A stretch of 64,000 nt of DNA from Azorinus chamasolen. Taxonomy: Eukaryota; Mollusca; Bivalvia; Cardiida; Solecurtidae. The position numbers were made by a program, and so were the translations under genes. Numbering within the stretch: position 1 is the first letter of the stretch; each line of letters begins with the position of its first letter. This document shows, piece by piece, positions 1 through 9,602 of the stretch. Under the pieces are notes generated by a model. It was not told where the DNA came from and did no database searches. It was given only the letters and a program-made list of their open reading frames with translations. Where the stretch lies: positions 16,866,526 to 16,930,525 of the forward strand of contig OY755247.1 in the NCBI GenBank assembly GCA_963576725.1. The letters run 5' to 3'.

Positions 1-544
1 TGGAATACCAGTTGTTACTAGCCAAAACAATATGATTAGATGAAAGGCCTCTCCAAAATTCTTTGCTGAAGCCATTTTAATTCAACATCTGTAACCAAAA
101 AAATATTTCTAAATTGAGGGAGCATTTTTCCATGATGATCATTGATCCTGTCATAAAAATACAAAAATACGATGCAAATTATTGGAACAGCAATTTACAC
201 TTGATCTCTTGATAGCCTTCATGAGAGATTGATTAGCGATTAAATTGTTTGAAATATGATTACAATTTAATGTCACGCCACAAACTATTTGGAACCTTAA
301 TATCTGCTGTAGTTTCCAGGGCCTGTACGAACATAAATGTTACTGCTGATTTGTGACAGGCACGCATGCAAACCTTCAATTAAATCGAACAAGAACTGCA
401 CACAAAAAATCACAACCGATGTTCGATGTTCCTTGCGCGCTTTTATTAGTCTCTCCTTACTTCACAAGCAAATAAAAACTCAGCCCTTAGAAATGAGAAA
501 CAGCACAAGGCAAAACTCTAACTTGGGAATGAATAATGTAAAAG
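1..544. other. AT-rich sequence, no gene seen
   Basis: No ORF with coding character, splice-flanked exon or recognised repeat was found here. The 91-codon ORF at 337-612 runs into a B2 element and is treated as chance. Confidence 0.5.
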
Positions 545-758
545 TTAACCCTTTACCTGATAGAAACGCTTTTGCAAACAGAGTAGATCCAGATCAGGAT
601 CTGCTCTGTTAGCTTATGGAATCATAAAGATCTGATTGTACTACAGTCTCTGCCAAGGTCAAAACTTTCTGTGTTCATTTAAAAGTTTAAATAATCGGTT
701 GAAACATGCTCATATTGGTTCTTTTTCGTACATTAATTTTCATGAGGAAAAGGTTTAA
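545..758 (+). mobile_element. B2 TTAA element, hairpin collapsed
   Basis: Starts TTAACCCTTTACC and ends near CATGAGGAAAAGGTTTAA. The arms meet as AGATCCAGATCAGGATCT, so the GGCTCC centre has been lost between the two GATCAG repeats. Diverged copy. Confidence 0.6.
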
Positions 759-912
759 TTTGGAGGAATGAAAATGTTGATGTAGATGGTAAGTTTGTCT
801 CATGGAGTAACCAAAACAGTCAACATCATACTCAACTGATTGTGTGCTAAATAGTTGCCATCTAGTATAATTGTCAAAGTTATCTTCATCTTCCATTATT
901 CTTCAAACATAA

Positions 913-1083
913 AATCCAAGGGAAGCAGTTTGGATTCTAAGTGGGTGGTTGCTTAATGCAGGCTAAAAGTGATACAGAAAGCTCCTATAGGAGCTCCTAT
1001 TGTCCTGCATTAAGTTACCACCTGTTTTAGAGATCCAAATTATGACTTCTTTTTAATGACCACTTAAGACAGGTTCCACTGTA
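913..1083. mobile_element. D hairpin element (CAGTA-ended)
   Basis: Carries the D arms GGTGGTTGCTTAATGCAGG and CCTGCATTAAGTTACCACC around GCTCCTATAGGAGC, which is followed by a second CTCCTAT. The right end ACAGGTTCCACTGTA is clear, the left end is diverged. Confidence 0.65.
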
Positions 1084-1205
1084 ATCAAAATTGAACAGAT
1101 CCGATTTTAAGCAGAGTTATTATGTCACAGCAGGGTTAAGGGCTAATGTATGTCTATTATATATCTTATATAACAGATATGATGACTTATAGTTCCAATG
1201 GGACA

Positions 1206-1431
1206 GGTTTCCTTATATTGAACACATCAGACAGTACGCCTCTGTAAAAGTCACTTAATGAAACCATTGTAATAAATAGAGCATTTGCTCCTATAGGCAA
1301 ATGCTCCATTTATCACAATGGTTTCAAACTACAAAATTCTAAAATTTTCCTTTTCTCTAGTTAATGCTCCTTTTTGGTAGATTCATTCAAAGAGGTTGGG
1401 TCTAAAAATAGTCTATGGAGGAAGGGTTTAA
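1206..1431 (+). mobile_element. A TTAA element
   Basis: A-family body with GAAACCATTGTAATAAATAG, a slightly shortened centre (CTCCTATAGGCAAATG) and the right end CTATGGAGGAAGGGTTTAA. The left end is degenerate. Confidence 0.75.
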
Positions 1432-1432
1432 A

Positions 1433-1499
1433 GGCAGGTGGTAGATAAATGCAGGATGACAATTACTTTCATCCTGCATTAAGCAACCACCTGCTTTAA
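1433..1499. mobile_element. D hairpin core fragment
   Basis: Only the inner arms GGCAGGTGGTAGATAAATGC and GCATTAAGCAACCACCTGC remain, next to the A element. Both D ends are missing. Confidence 0.55.
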
Positions 1500-1619
1500 A
1501 TAAGTGTTTGCTATACAGGAGTTTTACCTATGATATTTTTTTTCACCTAATCATCTATTTACATACTCGCTCATCCTATTTTTAAGATTATCTTATTATG
1601 GCCATTTTTCATCACCTTA

Positions 1620-1893
1620 CATACATGCCTGTCATGGTATGATGCCTGTCCTGTCATGGTGTGATGTCTGTCATGATGTGATGCCTGTCATGGTGTGATG
1701 CCTGTCATGGTGTGATGCCTGTCCTGTCATGGTGTGATGCCTGTCATGGTATGATGCCTGTCCTGTCATGGTGTGATGCCTGCCATGGTGTGATGCCTGT
1801 CCTGTCATGGTGTGATGCCTGCCATGGTGTGATGCCTGTCATGGTGTGGTGTCTGTCCTGTCATGGTGTGATGCCTGTCCTGTCATGGTGTGG
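1620..1893. repeat. 17/22 bp minisatellite
   Basis: Tandem GTCATGGTGTGATGCCT units alternate with a 22 bp form that gains CCTGT. The repeat creates a spurious plus-strand ORF with repeated Met-Pro-Val-Leu-Ser-Trp-Cys, which is not a gene. Confidence 0.9.
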
Positions 1894-1996
1894 ATCCAAA
1901 CTGTTTGAAACTTTGACCAACTTTTTGCAAAGAAATCTGGGACATTGTATTTTTCAGAATTGAAGCAGATGACAAATGTTGCAGACAAAATATTAC

Positions 1997-2213
1997 TTAA
2001 CCCTTTCACTCACCTCTGCAAAAGTCACCTGTTGAAACCATTGTGATAAATAGAGCATTTGCTCCTATAGGAGCAAATGCTCCATTTATCACAATGGTTT
2101 TGAACCACAAAATTCTAAAATTTTACCTTTCTCTAGTTAATGCTCCTTTTTGGTAGATTTATTCAAAGAGGTAGGATCTGACTTCTGATCAGGGTGTATA
2201 CTGTTTGCATATG
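1997..2213 (+). mobile_element. A TTAA element with replaced right end
   Basis: Starts TTAACCCTTTCACTCA and has the intact centre GCTCCTATAGGAGC at 2061-2074. After GAGGTAGGATCTGA it turns into a B/C-type right arm (CTGATCAGGGTGTATACTG) instead of the A right end. Confidence 0.7.
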
Positions 2214-2265
2214 CTAGTAAACTTTCCTTATTGAAAAGGTTAGCAGTTCCAACCAAAGTACTCAC

Positions 2266-2322
2266 CTCATCATCCTTGGCAGTAGTGTACGACAATGCCT
2301 GAGCTGTCTGCAGTATCTCCGC
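2266..2322 (-). CDS. 57 bp exon of a polycystin-1-like gene
   Basis: Read on the minus strand, the segment follows an acceptor TATTTTCAG and precedes a donor GAG|GTGAGT. It is 57 bp and encodes AEILQTAQALSYTTAKDDE with both boundaries in phase 0. This matches the phase at the end of the exon at 35649-35949. The pattern of Ile-Leu-Gln-x-Ala-Gln-Ala-Leu-Ser followed by Thr and an acidic Glu resembles the helical segment after the REJ region of polycystin-1-like receptors, extracellular membrane proteins of the PKD1 family. The splice sites and frame are seen in the sequence. The family assignment is recalled, not searched. The exon lies between an A element and an E element. A chance ORF is the main alternative, but the paired splice sites and phase make that less likely. 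Confidence 0.6.
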
Positions 2323-2470
2323 CTGAAAATAGAATTAATTTTCATAAGTAAACTGTCAGAAACAAACTGATAATAACGGTACAGTTTAGAAGTCTAAGAG
2401 CAAATTCTAAATTAAACTTTCGAGAGAGTCTTGATTCCAGAAAGACAAGCTTTTATTTGTATTATCCTGG

Positions 2471-2620
2471 TAGAGGTCCAGATAAGATGTGTAAATTTAA
2501 ACATTTTCAAGAATAACTCCTTTATTTCTCCACCAAACCCTATACTGAGAGTGGTTACAGTATAGAATTTGGTGGAGAAATGACGATTTTAATAGGCATT
2601 AGTATTCATCTGTAGCTCTG
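2471..2620. mobile_element. E hairpin element, centre shortened
   Basis: Ends are TAGAGGTCCAGATAAGATG and CATCTGTAGCTCTG. The arms TTCTCCACCAAACCCTATAC and GTATAGAATTTGGTGGAGAA surround a reduced centre lacking the usual TCTCGAAGAGA loop. Confidence 0.75.
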
Positions 2621-2692
2621 ATTTATCACAATGGTTTCAACAGGTGGCTTTTGCAGAGGTGTCAAAAGGCATCAATATGAGGGAGTGGGTAA
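2621..2692 (-). mobile_element. A half-element joined to E
   Basis: Begins in the A inner arm (ATTTATCACAATGGTTTCA) directly after the E end GCTCTG and runs to GAGGGAGTGGGTAA. The other half is absent. The junction is at the shared GCTCT. Confidence 0.7.
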
Positions 2693-2695
2693 GCT

Positions 2696-2912
2696 GGTTT
2701 CTCCATAAAATATGCCTTTCTATGTCTTTACAGAGTATTAGACCCAGATCAGGGTCTGCTCTGTTTGCTTATGAAATTATAATAGACATGACCCTTCCAT
2801 TTTCTACCAACACCAAAACATACTGTGTACAAAATGCTATTATGACAATTAAGCTAATTAATGTTCATGATGTCATTTCTTACATGAATATTCATGGAGA
2901 AAAGGGTTATAA
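2696..2912 (+). mobile_element. B2 TTAA element, hairpin collapsed
   Basis: Has CTCCATAAAATATGCC at the left and CATGAATATTCATGGAG at the right. The arms read straight through AGACCCAGATCAGGGTCTGC, so the GGCTCC centre is deleted at the GATCAG repeat. Confidence 0.7.
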
Positions 2913-3055
2913 ATTTTCTAGCCAACATTATCCAATATTGCATTCTAGTGTGGAACAAAAGGATATGGATTATCCACGTCCCAGACACTAATGACTGCTA
3001 AAAGTACACACACTATAGTAAACTGAAAATAGTTCTCCTAATGTGTTTCCTTGGC

Positions 3056-3271
3056 TTAACCCTTACAATGGTGAATTTTCAAATGGACTATTCCAAAATT
3101 CAAACAAGTCAAGTTTATGGTTGATATTTAGGAATTATCCTAAAGGAATGTGCAAAATGACAAACAGTGCAGACCCTGATGAGAGGGCTCCTAGTAGAGG
3201 AGCCCTCTCATCTTGGTCTACACCATTTGCAAAGGACATTAGTGACTAGTGTCCCGCACTGCAAGGGTTAA
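3056..3271 (+). mobile_element. C TTAA element
   Basis: Full-length C copy from TTAACCCTTACAATGG to CCGCACTGCAAGGGTTAA. The centre is CAGACCCTGATGAGAGGG, then CTCCTAGTAGAGGAG and the return arm CCCTCTCATCTTGGTCTACA. Its last TTAA is also the first of the next element. Confidence 0.85.
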
Positions 3272-3517
3272 CCCTTTACCTGACAAGAGACTCTCTTGCA
3301 AACAATGTAGATCCAGATCTGATGGCTCCTACAGAGTTGTCTGATCTTGGTCTATTCTGTTTGCTTTATGGAACAATACTGAGCTGACTTTGCATTTTGT
3401 GATATGGGCTATTATGGCAATAAACTCCCATATTTGTAGGTCATTATAACAATTCAGTTAATGAATATTCATGAAGTCATAAATTCTTGTATAAATATTC
3501 ACGAGGAAAAGGCTCAA
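3268..3517 (+). mobile_element. B2 TTAA element, middle of a trio
   Basis: Starts TTAACCCTTTACCTGAC and ends GAGGAAAAGGCTCAA, sharing the terminal four bases with C on the left and A on the right. The right half has AATGAATATTCATGAAGTCA. Confidence 0.75.
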
Positions 3518-3749
3518 CCCTTTCCTCCATAAACACGCCTTTCTACGCCTCTGTAAAAGTCACTTTAGGAAATCATTGGAATAAATAGAGCATTTGCTCC
3601 TATAGGAGCAAAATTAATGCTCTATTTATCACAATGGTTTCAAACAACAAAATTCTAAAAAAAAATCCTTTTCTCTAGTTAATGCTCCTTTTCGGTAGAT
3701 TTATTTAAAGTGGTTGGATCTAAAAATAGCCTATGGAGGAAAGGCTTAA
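3514..3749 (+). mobile_element. A TTAA element, end of a trio
   Basis: CCCTTTCCTCCATAAACACG to CTATGGAGGAAAGGCTTAA. The centre is GCTCCTATAGGAGC followed by an extra AAAATTA before ATGCTC. The same kind of asymmetric insert is present in the copies at 5222 and 49164. Confidence 0.85.
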
Positions 3750-3820
3750 TGTGCCTGTAACTAATAAAATAGTTCAATCTCATACAATCATGATACTGCT
3801 AATGCAGATATGTACCTTGA

Positions 3821-3902
3821 CAGAGCAACAGATAAAGGTGCATACTCAAAATTAATACTGAAGTCGTCTTTTCTTCACCAAACCCTATGTTGCGACCATT
3901 TT
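3821..3902. mobile_element. E left half, broken near the centre
   Basis: CAGAGCAACAGATAAAGGTG followed by the left arm TTCACCAAACCCTATGTTGC, then a T-run. The right half is missing. Confidence 0.6.
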
Positions 3903-3922
3903 TTTATTCAGCATAACCTTAT

Positions 3923-4121
3923 TACAGTACAACCCCGCTAATGTGACCACCTAAAAGAGGTATAATTCTGGGTGCTAGATGCAGGTGGTAGCTTAATGCA
4001 GGGCAAAAGTAATGCTGAAAGCTCCTATAGGAGCAAAACTAATGTTTTATTTATCACAATGGTTTCATTAAATGACTTTTACAGAGGCGTAGAAAGGCGT
4101 ATTTATGGAGTAAAGGGTTAA
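3923..4121. mobile_element. D/A chimera joined at the hairpin centre
   Basis: The left half is a D element (TACAGTACAACC, then GCAGGTGGTAGCTTAATGC and AATGCTGAAA). After GCTCCTATAGGAGC at 4021-4034 it becomes the right half of an A element (TTTATCACAATGGTTTCA to GTAAAGGGTTAA). No D right half follows. Confidence 0.8.
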
Positions 4122-4439
4122 ATCGCTATAGTACTGTCCCCCTACTTGTCCACTATTCTGGATCAACCCTGTAAATTACATTTAACATTACCCAGTTATC
4201 AAGCTGGTGTGCATCTACAACTATAGATTTTTATCACTAGTAGCTGAGTGAGACTATTTACTTTTTAATTAGCTTCATTTTGTTGCTATAGCAACACAAG
4301 TTTTATATATACATTTAAATAATTGAAGTAATCCCTGGAGAAAATACAAATTTTATCACCAGAGAGAATTATTTTGTGCCAGTATAATAAGTGTGTCAGA
4401 ACTGACACCAGCTGTTCACAAAGCACATCTCTATGAGGA
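4122..4439. other. unique sequence, nothing recognised
   Basis: AT-rich, with no splice-flanked ORF and no arm sequence from the repeat families. Confidence 0.4.
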
Positions 4440-5150
4440 TCAAATTTCAATTTCAAACATCAACGGTAAGTAAACCTTTAAAATGTTTTAAACGGGTGAA
4501 TCAAGTATCACCTTGGAAACAGATATATCCAGATGTGGAATGATACCAGAGCAACAGATAATTTAATGTGGGTACCCAAATACTAACATCGTCATTTCTC
4601 CACCAAACCCTATGTCGAGACGATTCTAAAGAGTGGTCACACCATGGGGTTTGGTGGAGAAATAAAGACATAATTCTTGAAAAAGTTTCAATTTCAGACA
4701 CCATCAGTAAATAAACTTTTAGATTATTTGAAATAGGTGAATCCAAGATCACCTTTGCAATCAGTTATATCCAGATGGGGAATGATACCAGAGCAACAGA
4801 TAAAAGGTGCATACTCAAATACTAAAATCGTCATTTCTCCACCGAACCCTATGTTTGGACCACTCTTTAGAACTGTCTCGAAGAGACAATTCTAAAGAGT
4901 GGCCACAGCATGGGGTTTGGTGGAGAAATAAAGGCGTAATTCTTGAAAATGTTTCAATTTCAAACATCAACAGTAAATTGTTTTAAACAGGTGAATCCAA
5001 TATCATCTCTGTAAACAGTAATATCCAGATGGTATATCAGCACAGATAAAGGTGCATACTCAAGATACTAAAATCGTCATTTCTCCACCAAACCCCATGG
5101 TGAAGAAATAAAGACGTAATTCTTGAAAATGTTTTAATATAGGCATCTTA
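4440..5150. repeat. three tandem copies of an E-containing unit
   Basis: A unit of about 240-280 bp repeats three times. Each starts near TTTCAATTTCAAACATCAAC, contains GATGGGGAATGATACCAGAG and AACAGATAA, then an E hairpin (CATTTCTCCACC to GGTGGAGAAATAAA). The hairpins differ: shortened in unit 1, complete in unit 2 around GTCTCGAAGAGAC, collapsed in unit 3 (CCACCAAACCCCATGGTGAAG). Confidence 0.8.
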
Positions 5151-5157
5151 TTAATCT

Positions 5158-5225
5158 ATAAGCAAACAGAGCAGACACTGATCAGATGGCTCCTACTCTG
5201 TTTGCAAAGGCATCAAAAGACTTAA
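5158..5225 (-). mobile_element. B-type core fragment
   Basis: GCAAACAGAGCAGACACTG ATCAGATGGCTCCT is followed directly by ACTCTGTTTGCAAAGGCA, so most of the second arm is gone. It ends at the TTAA that opens the next A element. Confidence 0.6.
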
Positions 5226-5457
5226 CCCATTCCCTCATAGGCTATTTTTAGATCCAACATCTTTGAACAAGTGTATCGAAAAGGAGAATTAACTAGAGAA
5301 AAGGATTTTTTTTAGAATTTTGTAGTTTGAAACCACTGTGATAAATAGAACATTAAATTTTACTCCTATAGGAGCAAATGCTCTATTTATCACAATAGTT
5401 TAAATAGGTGATTTTTACAGAGGCGTAGAAAGGCGTATTTATGGAGGAAAGGGTTAT
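5222..5457 (-). mobile_element. A TTAA element
   Basis: TTAACCCATTCCCTCATAGG to TATGGAGGAAAGGGTTAT. The centre carries an extra TAAATTTT before ACTCCTATAGGAGCAAATGC, on the opposite side to the copies at 3514 and 49164, as expected from its reverse orientation. Confidence 0.85.
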
Positions 5458-5721
5458 ACATTGTAGACCCTATTCAGAGGCTTCTGAACTGGTGATCTAT
5501 ACTGTTTGCAAGTAACACTCATTTTCCAGATTCGAAGAATTGTAAGTACTGTTTGTTATATAGAAATGGGCCTTTGACTGAACATGGCCTCAGATCGAGA
5601 AAGCTGCTATCGATCCAATTCTATTACAACATGTCTGAAAATATCTATCACTTATAAAACGTCCCAGTAGTTCACCACAGGTTTTTAATACACAACAACT
5701 TCATTACCCTAATCCTGTGAC
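5458..5721. other. unique sequence with a degenerate core
   Basis: A worn C-like core (TGTAGACCCTATTCAGAGGC to CTATACTGTTTGCA) is visible at 5460-5512. The rest is not recognised. Confidence 0.35.
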
Positions 5722-5901
5722 AACTGACACATGCAAACAGTGTAGATGCAGATCAGAAGGGCTCTTACAGGCACCCTCTGATCAGGATCACTGTCACATT
5801 CGAAGTCCTCTCATGAATCGAACCATTTCATACTAAATGTACTCCATCAGTAAACAAGGACAGCTCACTCCACTTTAATAATTCAGCATTCATAGGGTTA
5901 A
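5722..5901 (-). mobile_element. H TTAA element, left end worn
   Basis: Core CAAACAGTGTAGATGCAGAT to CCTCTGATCAGGATCACTG. The right end CCACTTTAATAATTCAGC then CATAGGGTTAA is H type in reverse. Confidence 0.6.
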
Positions 5902-6038
5902 ACAGTCTAGAGAAAGAAACCTTTCGACCAGAAAGGAGCACAATTGAAACATTATATGAGACACATTATAACAGAGTGAAGAGATCCAGACAACCGAATT
6001 CAAAAGTTCTTTTTTTTTTCCCCCACTTAACCTGAAGC

Positions 6039-6372
6039 CAGAGGTCCAGATAAGATGGGATAATTAAAACATTTTCAAGGGTAACTTATTAACCCATTCC
6101 TTTATAGGCTTTTTTTTTTTAGCTCCAACCGCTTTGAATAAATCTACCAAAAAGGAGCATTAACTAGAGAAAAGGAAATTTTCAGAACTTTATAGTTTGA
6201 AACCATTGTGATAAATACAGCATTTGCTCCTATAGGAGCAAATGCTCTATTTATCACAATGATTTCCATAGGTGAATTTTACAGCGGCGTAGAAAGGCGT
6301 ATTTATGGAGGAAAGGATTAATTTCTCCATGGAACCCTATGTTGTAACCACTCTTTATAATCATCTCAAAGA
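6039..6372. mobile_element. E element interrupted by an A element
   Basis: Left E part GAGGTCCAGATAAGATGG to TTTTCAAGGGTAACTTA, then the inserted A, then TTTCTCCATGGAACCCTATG to CACTCTTTATAATCATCTC. The second E arm is missing. The A insert is bounded by TTAA on both sides. Confidence 0.75.
6089..6321 (-). mobile_element. A TTAA element nested in E
   Basis: Complete A copy from TTAACCCATTCC to GGAGGAAAGGATTAA with an intact GCTCCTATAGGAGC. E sequence resumes at once on the right, giving TTAA as the target duplication. Confidence 0.85.
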
Positions 6373-6404
6373 CTGCATTTTCTAACAGAAATGAAGAAAA
6401 ACAT

Positions 6405-6540
6405 TATTTCATGAATAATCATGTGAGAAATTAATGACATCATCAATATCAATTAGATAAAGTTTTATGATGACATATTAACACATTGTTTTGCCGTGAC
6501 AGAAACAGTAGAACTAATCTACATTATTCCATAATCAGTT
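6405..6540 (-). mobile_element. B2 outer half
   Basis: CATGAATAATCATG, AATGACATCATC and GTGACAGAAACAGTAGA are the B2 right end in reverse. The sequence stops before the hairpin arms. Confidence 0.55.
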
Positions 6541-6624
6541 TGCAGTCTCACAAGGATCATATCATCACCAGTTCCTCTTTAGTAAGCAGAGACGCTCAAC
6601 TTCCCATCAGCGTTTAAAAACTCT

Positions 6625-6725
6625 TACTACAGGAATTTGAATGACAAACGGTGTAGACCCAGGCTGACCTGCAGAAGCACTCTGATCTGGGTCTAAACTG
6701 TTTGCAAATGCCAGTGTATTGTTTA
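6625..6725. mobile_element. H-type core fragment
   Basis: GAATTTGAATGACAAACGG, then TAGACCCAGG and the return arm CTCTGATCTGGGTCTAAACT with GTTTGCAAATGCCAGTG. The H ends are not present. Confidence 0.55.
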
Positions 6726-6871
6726 TTCTGCATTGACAGAGTCAAACAGACCAGGTATTTACAAAACGCTAAGTGACTTGGCATCTCAACTGGATCCAAG
6801 TCGTCTGTAAATGTAATCATTAATTTGCTAGTACAGTTGTTTCTCGCTGGCTTAACTTATATAGGGAGGAG

Positions 6872-7217
6872 ACTGTAAACCGCAGGTGGTTGCTTAATGC
6901 TGGGCCAAAATGGATACAGAAAGCTCCTGAACTGCATTAACCCATTCCCACATATTGACGCTTCTGTAAAAGTTACTTTATGAAACCATTGTAATAAATA
7001 GAGCTGTGGAGCAAATGCTCTATTTATCACAATGGTTTCAAAATTACAGAATTCTGAAAATTTCCTTTTCTCTAGTAAATGCTCCTTTTTGGTAGATTTA
7101 ATCAAAGAGGTTGGATCTAAAAATAGCCTATGCAGGAATGGGTTAAGCAACCACCTGTTTTTAAAAATTCGTAATTAGACTTCTTTTGAATGATCGTATT
7201 AGTGAGACTCCACTGTA
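6872..7217. mobile_element. D element interrupted by an A element
   Basis: Left arm GCAGGTGGTTGCTTAATGC, a short centre AAGCTCCTGAACTGCA, then the A insert, then GCAACCACCTGTTTTT and the end CTCCACTGTA. The insertion point is the TTAA of the D arm motif GCATTAAGCAACC. Confidence 0.8.
6937..7146 (+). mobile_element. A TTAA element nested in D
   Basis: TTAACCCATTCCCACATATT to GCAGGAATGGGTTAA. The centre is reduced to AGCTGTGGAGCAAATGCTC. TTAA is present on both sides, and removing one copy with the insert restores the D arm. Confidence 0.85.
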
Positions 7218-7836
7218 GCATTCCCCAGAGACATTGTAAAGGATTAAAAGCATTGTCCTGGTGACTATTATTGAACACGCCATAAAAGCTTCTGTGTCTG
7301 CTTACATTTTGTCTATTCAAATTCAATATGTATCATACGGAGCCCCAGTCCAATTTAGTATATTACAATCACTAGCATTCCATCCCTCAAATTGCTTCCC
7401 ATAAAATTGCTCAGCAAAATAATGGTATTCACCACGGAACGGCCATAAATCCTCTAAACAACGATATCGTACTTACCCTAAATACGTTGCCAGACAAACA
7501 GTGTAGATCCAGATCAAACTACTCCAAATTATAAGCTACACTAATGGCTAATCCATTAGTTTTATTTTATGTTATCAAAACAGTGCAGACCCGACTTATT
7601 GAGCTTAAAAAACGAATGTAAAGTGGAGACATTTATGGTTAATACTGTACATCGGGCAGATTGTGCTATAAAGTGCATACTCCACTACTGTAGGCTGAAT
7701 TTGGAAAATCTGAGACACAATAAAATGGAATATCATCCCTTTATTGTTCTAAACCCGTCCATGGATTTCAACTGAACTTCCACAGCTCATGCGCACATGC
7801 AAATTCACCCACAAGAGTGTAAAAACACTGAAAAAA
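7218..7836. other. mostly unique sequence
   Basis: Only scraps of B/C arms (CAAACAGTGTAGATCCAGAT near 7497, AAACAGTGCAGACCC near 7579). A donor-like TACTTACCC at 7474 on the minus strand has no convincing exon behind it. Confidence 0.4.
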
Positions 7837-8047
7837 TTAACCCTTTCCTCCATAAATACGCCTTTCTACGCCTCTGAAAAAGACACTTTTTGAAACCATT
7901 GTGATAAATAGAGCATTTGCTCCTGATCAAGGAGCAAATGCTCTATTTATCACAATGGTTTCAAAACTACAACATTCTAAAACATTTCCTTTTCTCTAGT
8001 TAATGCTCCTTTTCAGTAGATTTATTCAAAGAGGTTGGATCTAAAAC
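7837..8047 (+). mobile_element. A TTAA element, right end lost
   Basis: TTAACCCTTTCCTCCATAAA through a centre GCTCCTGATCAAGGAGC to GAGGTTGGATCTAAAA, then unrelated sequence. Confidence 0.8.
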
Positions 8048-8090
8048 TTGTTTAAGATATGTCTTGTCGGATTGATTCTCATAATCAGTA

Positions 8091-9584
8091 TAACAAGAGA
8101 GTCGTCACGGGTGACAAATGCCCCCAAAGTGTTTGACACCGAAATGCATTTTGGCGGAAAAACAATACAATGTAATGCAGGTGTAACATGAAATTTTGAT
8201 GCTGTTAAAAATGATACAGGAGTCAGTTCTTAACATTAGAAACAGAACCTTTGACGATTATGATAGCTAAGAAAAGAGCCAAGCGTCAAAACTTAGTTAA
8301 AAAGGACCCTAAGGACTGTAAAATTGAGGTCAAAGGTCAAGGTCAAGGTCAGCGATCTGAAAATGATACACGACTCTCCGCCATCCCAAGATGAACTCAC
8401 AAACCAAATTTGGAATCCGTAGCTGGTAAGGTATAGGAAAAATGCTCCGGACAAGCTTTGTGTAAAATCTAGGTCAAAGGTCAAGGTCACAGTGACCTGA
8501 AAATGGTACGCGACACACCGCCATCCCAAGATAAACTCACACATTAAATTTGGAATCCGTAGCTGGTAAGGTATAGGAGATATTCTCTGGACAACCTTTT
8601 TGTAAAATCGAGGTCGAAGGTCAAGGTCAAGGTCACAGTGACCTGAAAATGGTACGCGACACTCCGCCATCTGAAGGTGATCTCACACACCAAATTTGGA
8701 ATCCGTCTCTGGTAAGGTATAGGAGATATGCTCTGGACAAGCTTTTTGTAAAATCGGTCAAGGTCAAGGTTAAGGTCATAGTGACCTGGAAATGGTACAT
8801 GACACTCCGCCATCCCAAGATGAACTCACACACCAAATTTGGAATCTGTAGCTGGTAAGGTAAAGGAGATATGCTCCGGACAAGCTTTTTGTAAAATCGG
8901 TCAAAGGTCATGGTCAAGGTCACAGTGATCTGAAAATGGTACGCGACACTCCTCCATCCCAAGATGAACTCACACACCAAATTTGGAATCCTTAGCTGGT
9001 AAGGAATAGGAGATATACTCTGGACAAGCTTTTTGTAGCTGGTAAGGTATAAGCGGTTTTTAAAATCGAGGTCAAAGGTCAAGGTCAAGGTGACCTGGAA
9101 ATGGTACGCGACACTCCGCCATCCCAAGATGAACTCACACACCAAATTTGGAATCCTTAGCTGGTAAGGTATAGGAGATATACTCCGGACAAGCTTTTTG
9201 TAGCTGGTAAGGAATAAGCTTTTTTTTAAATTGAGGTCAAAGGTCAAGGTCACAGTGACCTGGAAATGGTACGCAACACTCCGCCATCCCAAGATGAACT
9301 CACACACCAAATTTGGAATCTGTAGCTGGTAAGGTAAAGGAGATATGCTCCGGACAAGCTTTTTGTAAAATCAAGGTCAAAGGTCAAGGTCAAGGTCACA
9401 GTGACATGAAAATGGTACGCTACACTCCCCCATCCCAAGATGAACTCACACACCAAATTTGGTATCCGTAGCTGATGTGACAAAGGAAATATACTCCGGA
9501 CAAAAGGTACACACACCCACACACACACACACGCACGGTGCGATCACTATATGCCGCCAAAGCCTAGCTTTGGGAGCATAAAAA
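8091..9584 (+). mobile_element. Helentron/Pearl-like element with AGGTCA tandem core
   Basis: Starts near TAACAAGAGAGTCGTCACGG. It carries about eight tandem units of 140-165 bp at 8326-9500, then a CA microsatellite (9506-9537), and ends in a small hairpin CCAAAGCCTAGCTTTGG followed by GAGCATAAAA. A unique left end, tandem core, microsatellite and terminal hairpin is the layout described for Pearl/HINE elements of bivalves; that placement is inference. The overlapping minus-strand ORFs of up to 225 codons follow the repeat frame and are not genes. Confidence 0.65.
8484..8498. promoter_or_regulatory. perfect AGGTCA inverted repeat (IR3)
   Basis: AGGTCACAGTGACCT equals the textbook oestrogen-type response element, two AGGTCA half sites inverted with a 3 bp spacer. 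Exact IR3 copies recur at 8630-8644, 8773-8787 (spacer TAG) and 9247-9261, with near copies in other units. Each unit also has AGGTCAAAGGTCA, a DR1 arrangement. Receptor binding is not shown by the sequence. Confidence 0.5.
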
Positions 9585-9602
9585 GATTTCAATCCTATTA
9601 GC

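Noticed and set aside
1712..1963. ORF with repeated MPVLSWCDACHG
   Set aside because: Direct translation of the 17/22 bp minisatellite.
8293..9528. Overlapping minus-strand ORFs of 89-225 codons
   Set aside because: They follow the tandem repeat period (Tyr-His-Phe-Gln-Val-Thr and Pro-Asn-Leu-Val-Cys-Glu recur every unit) and switch frame between units.
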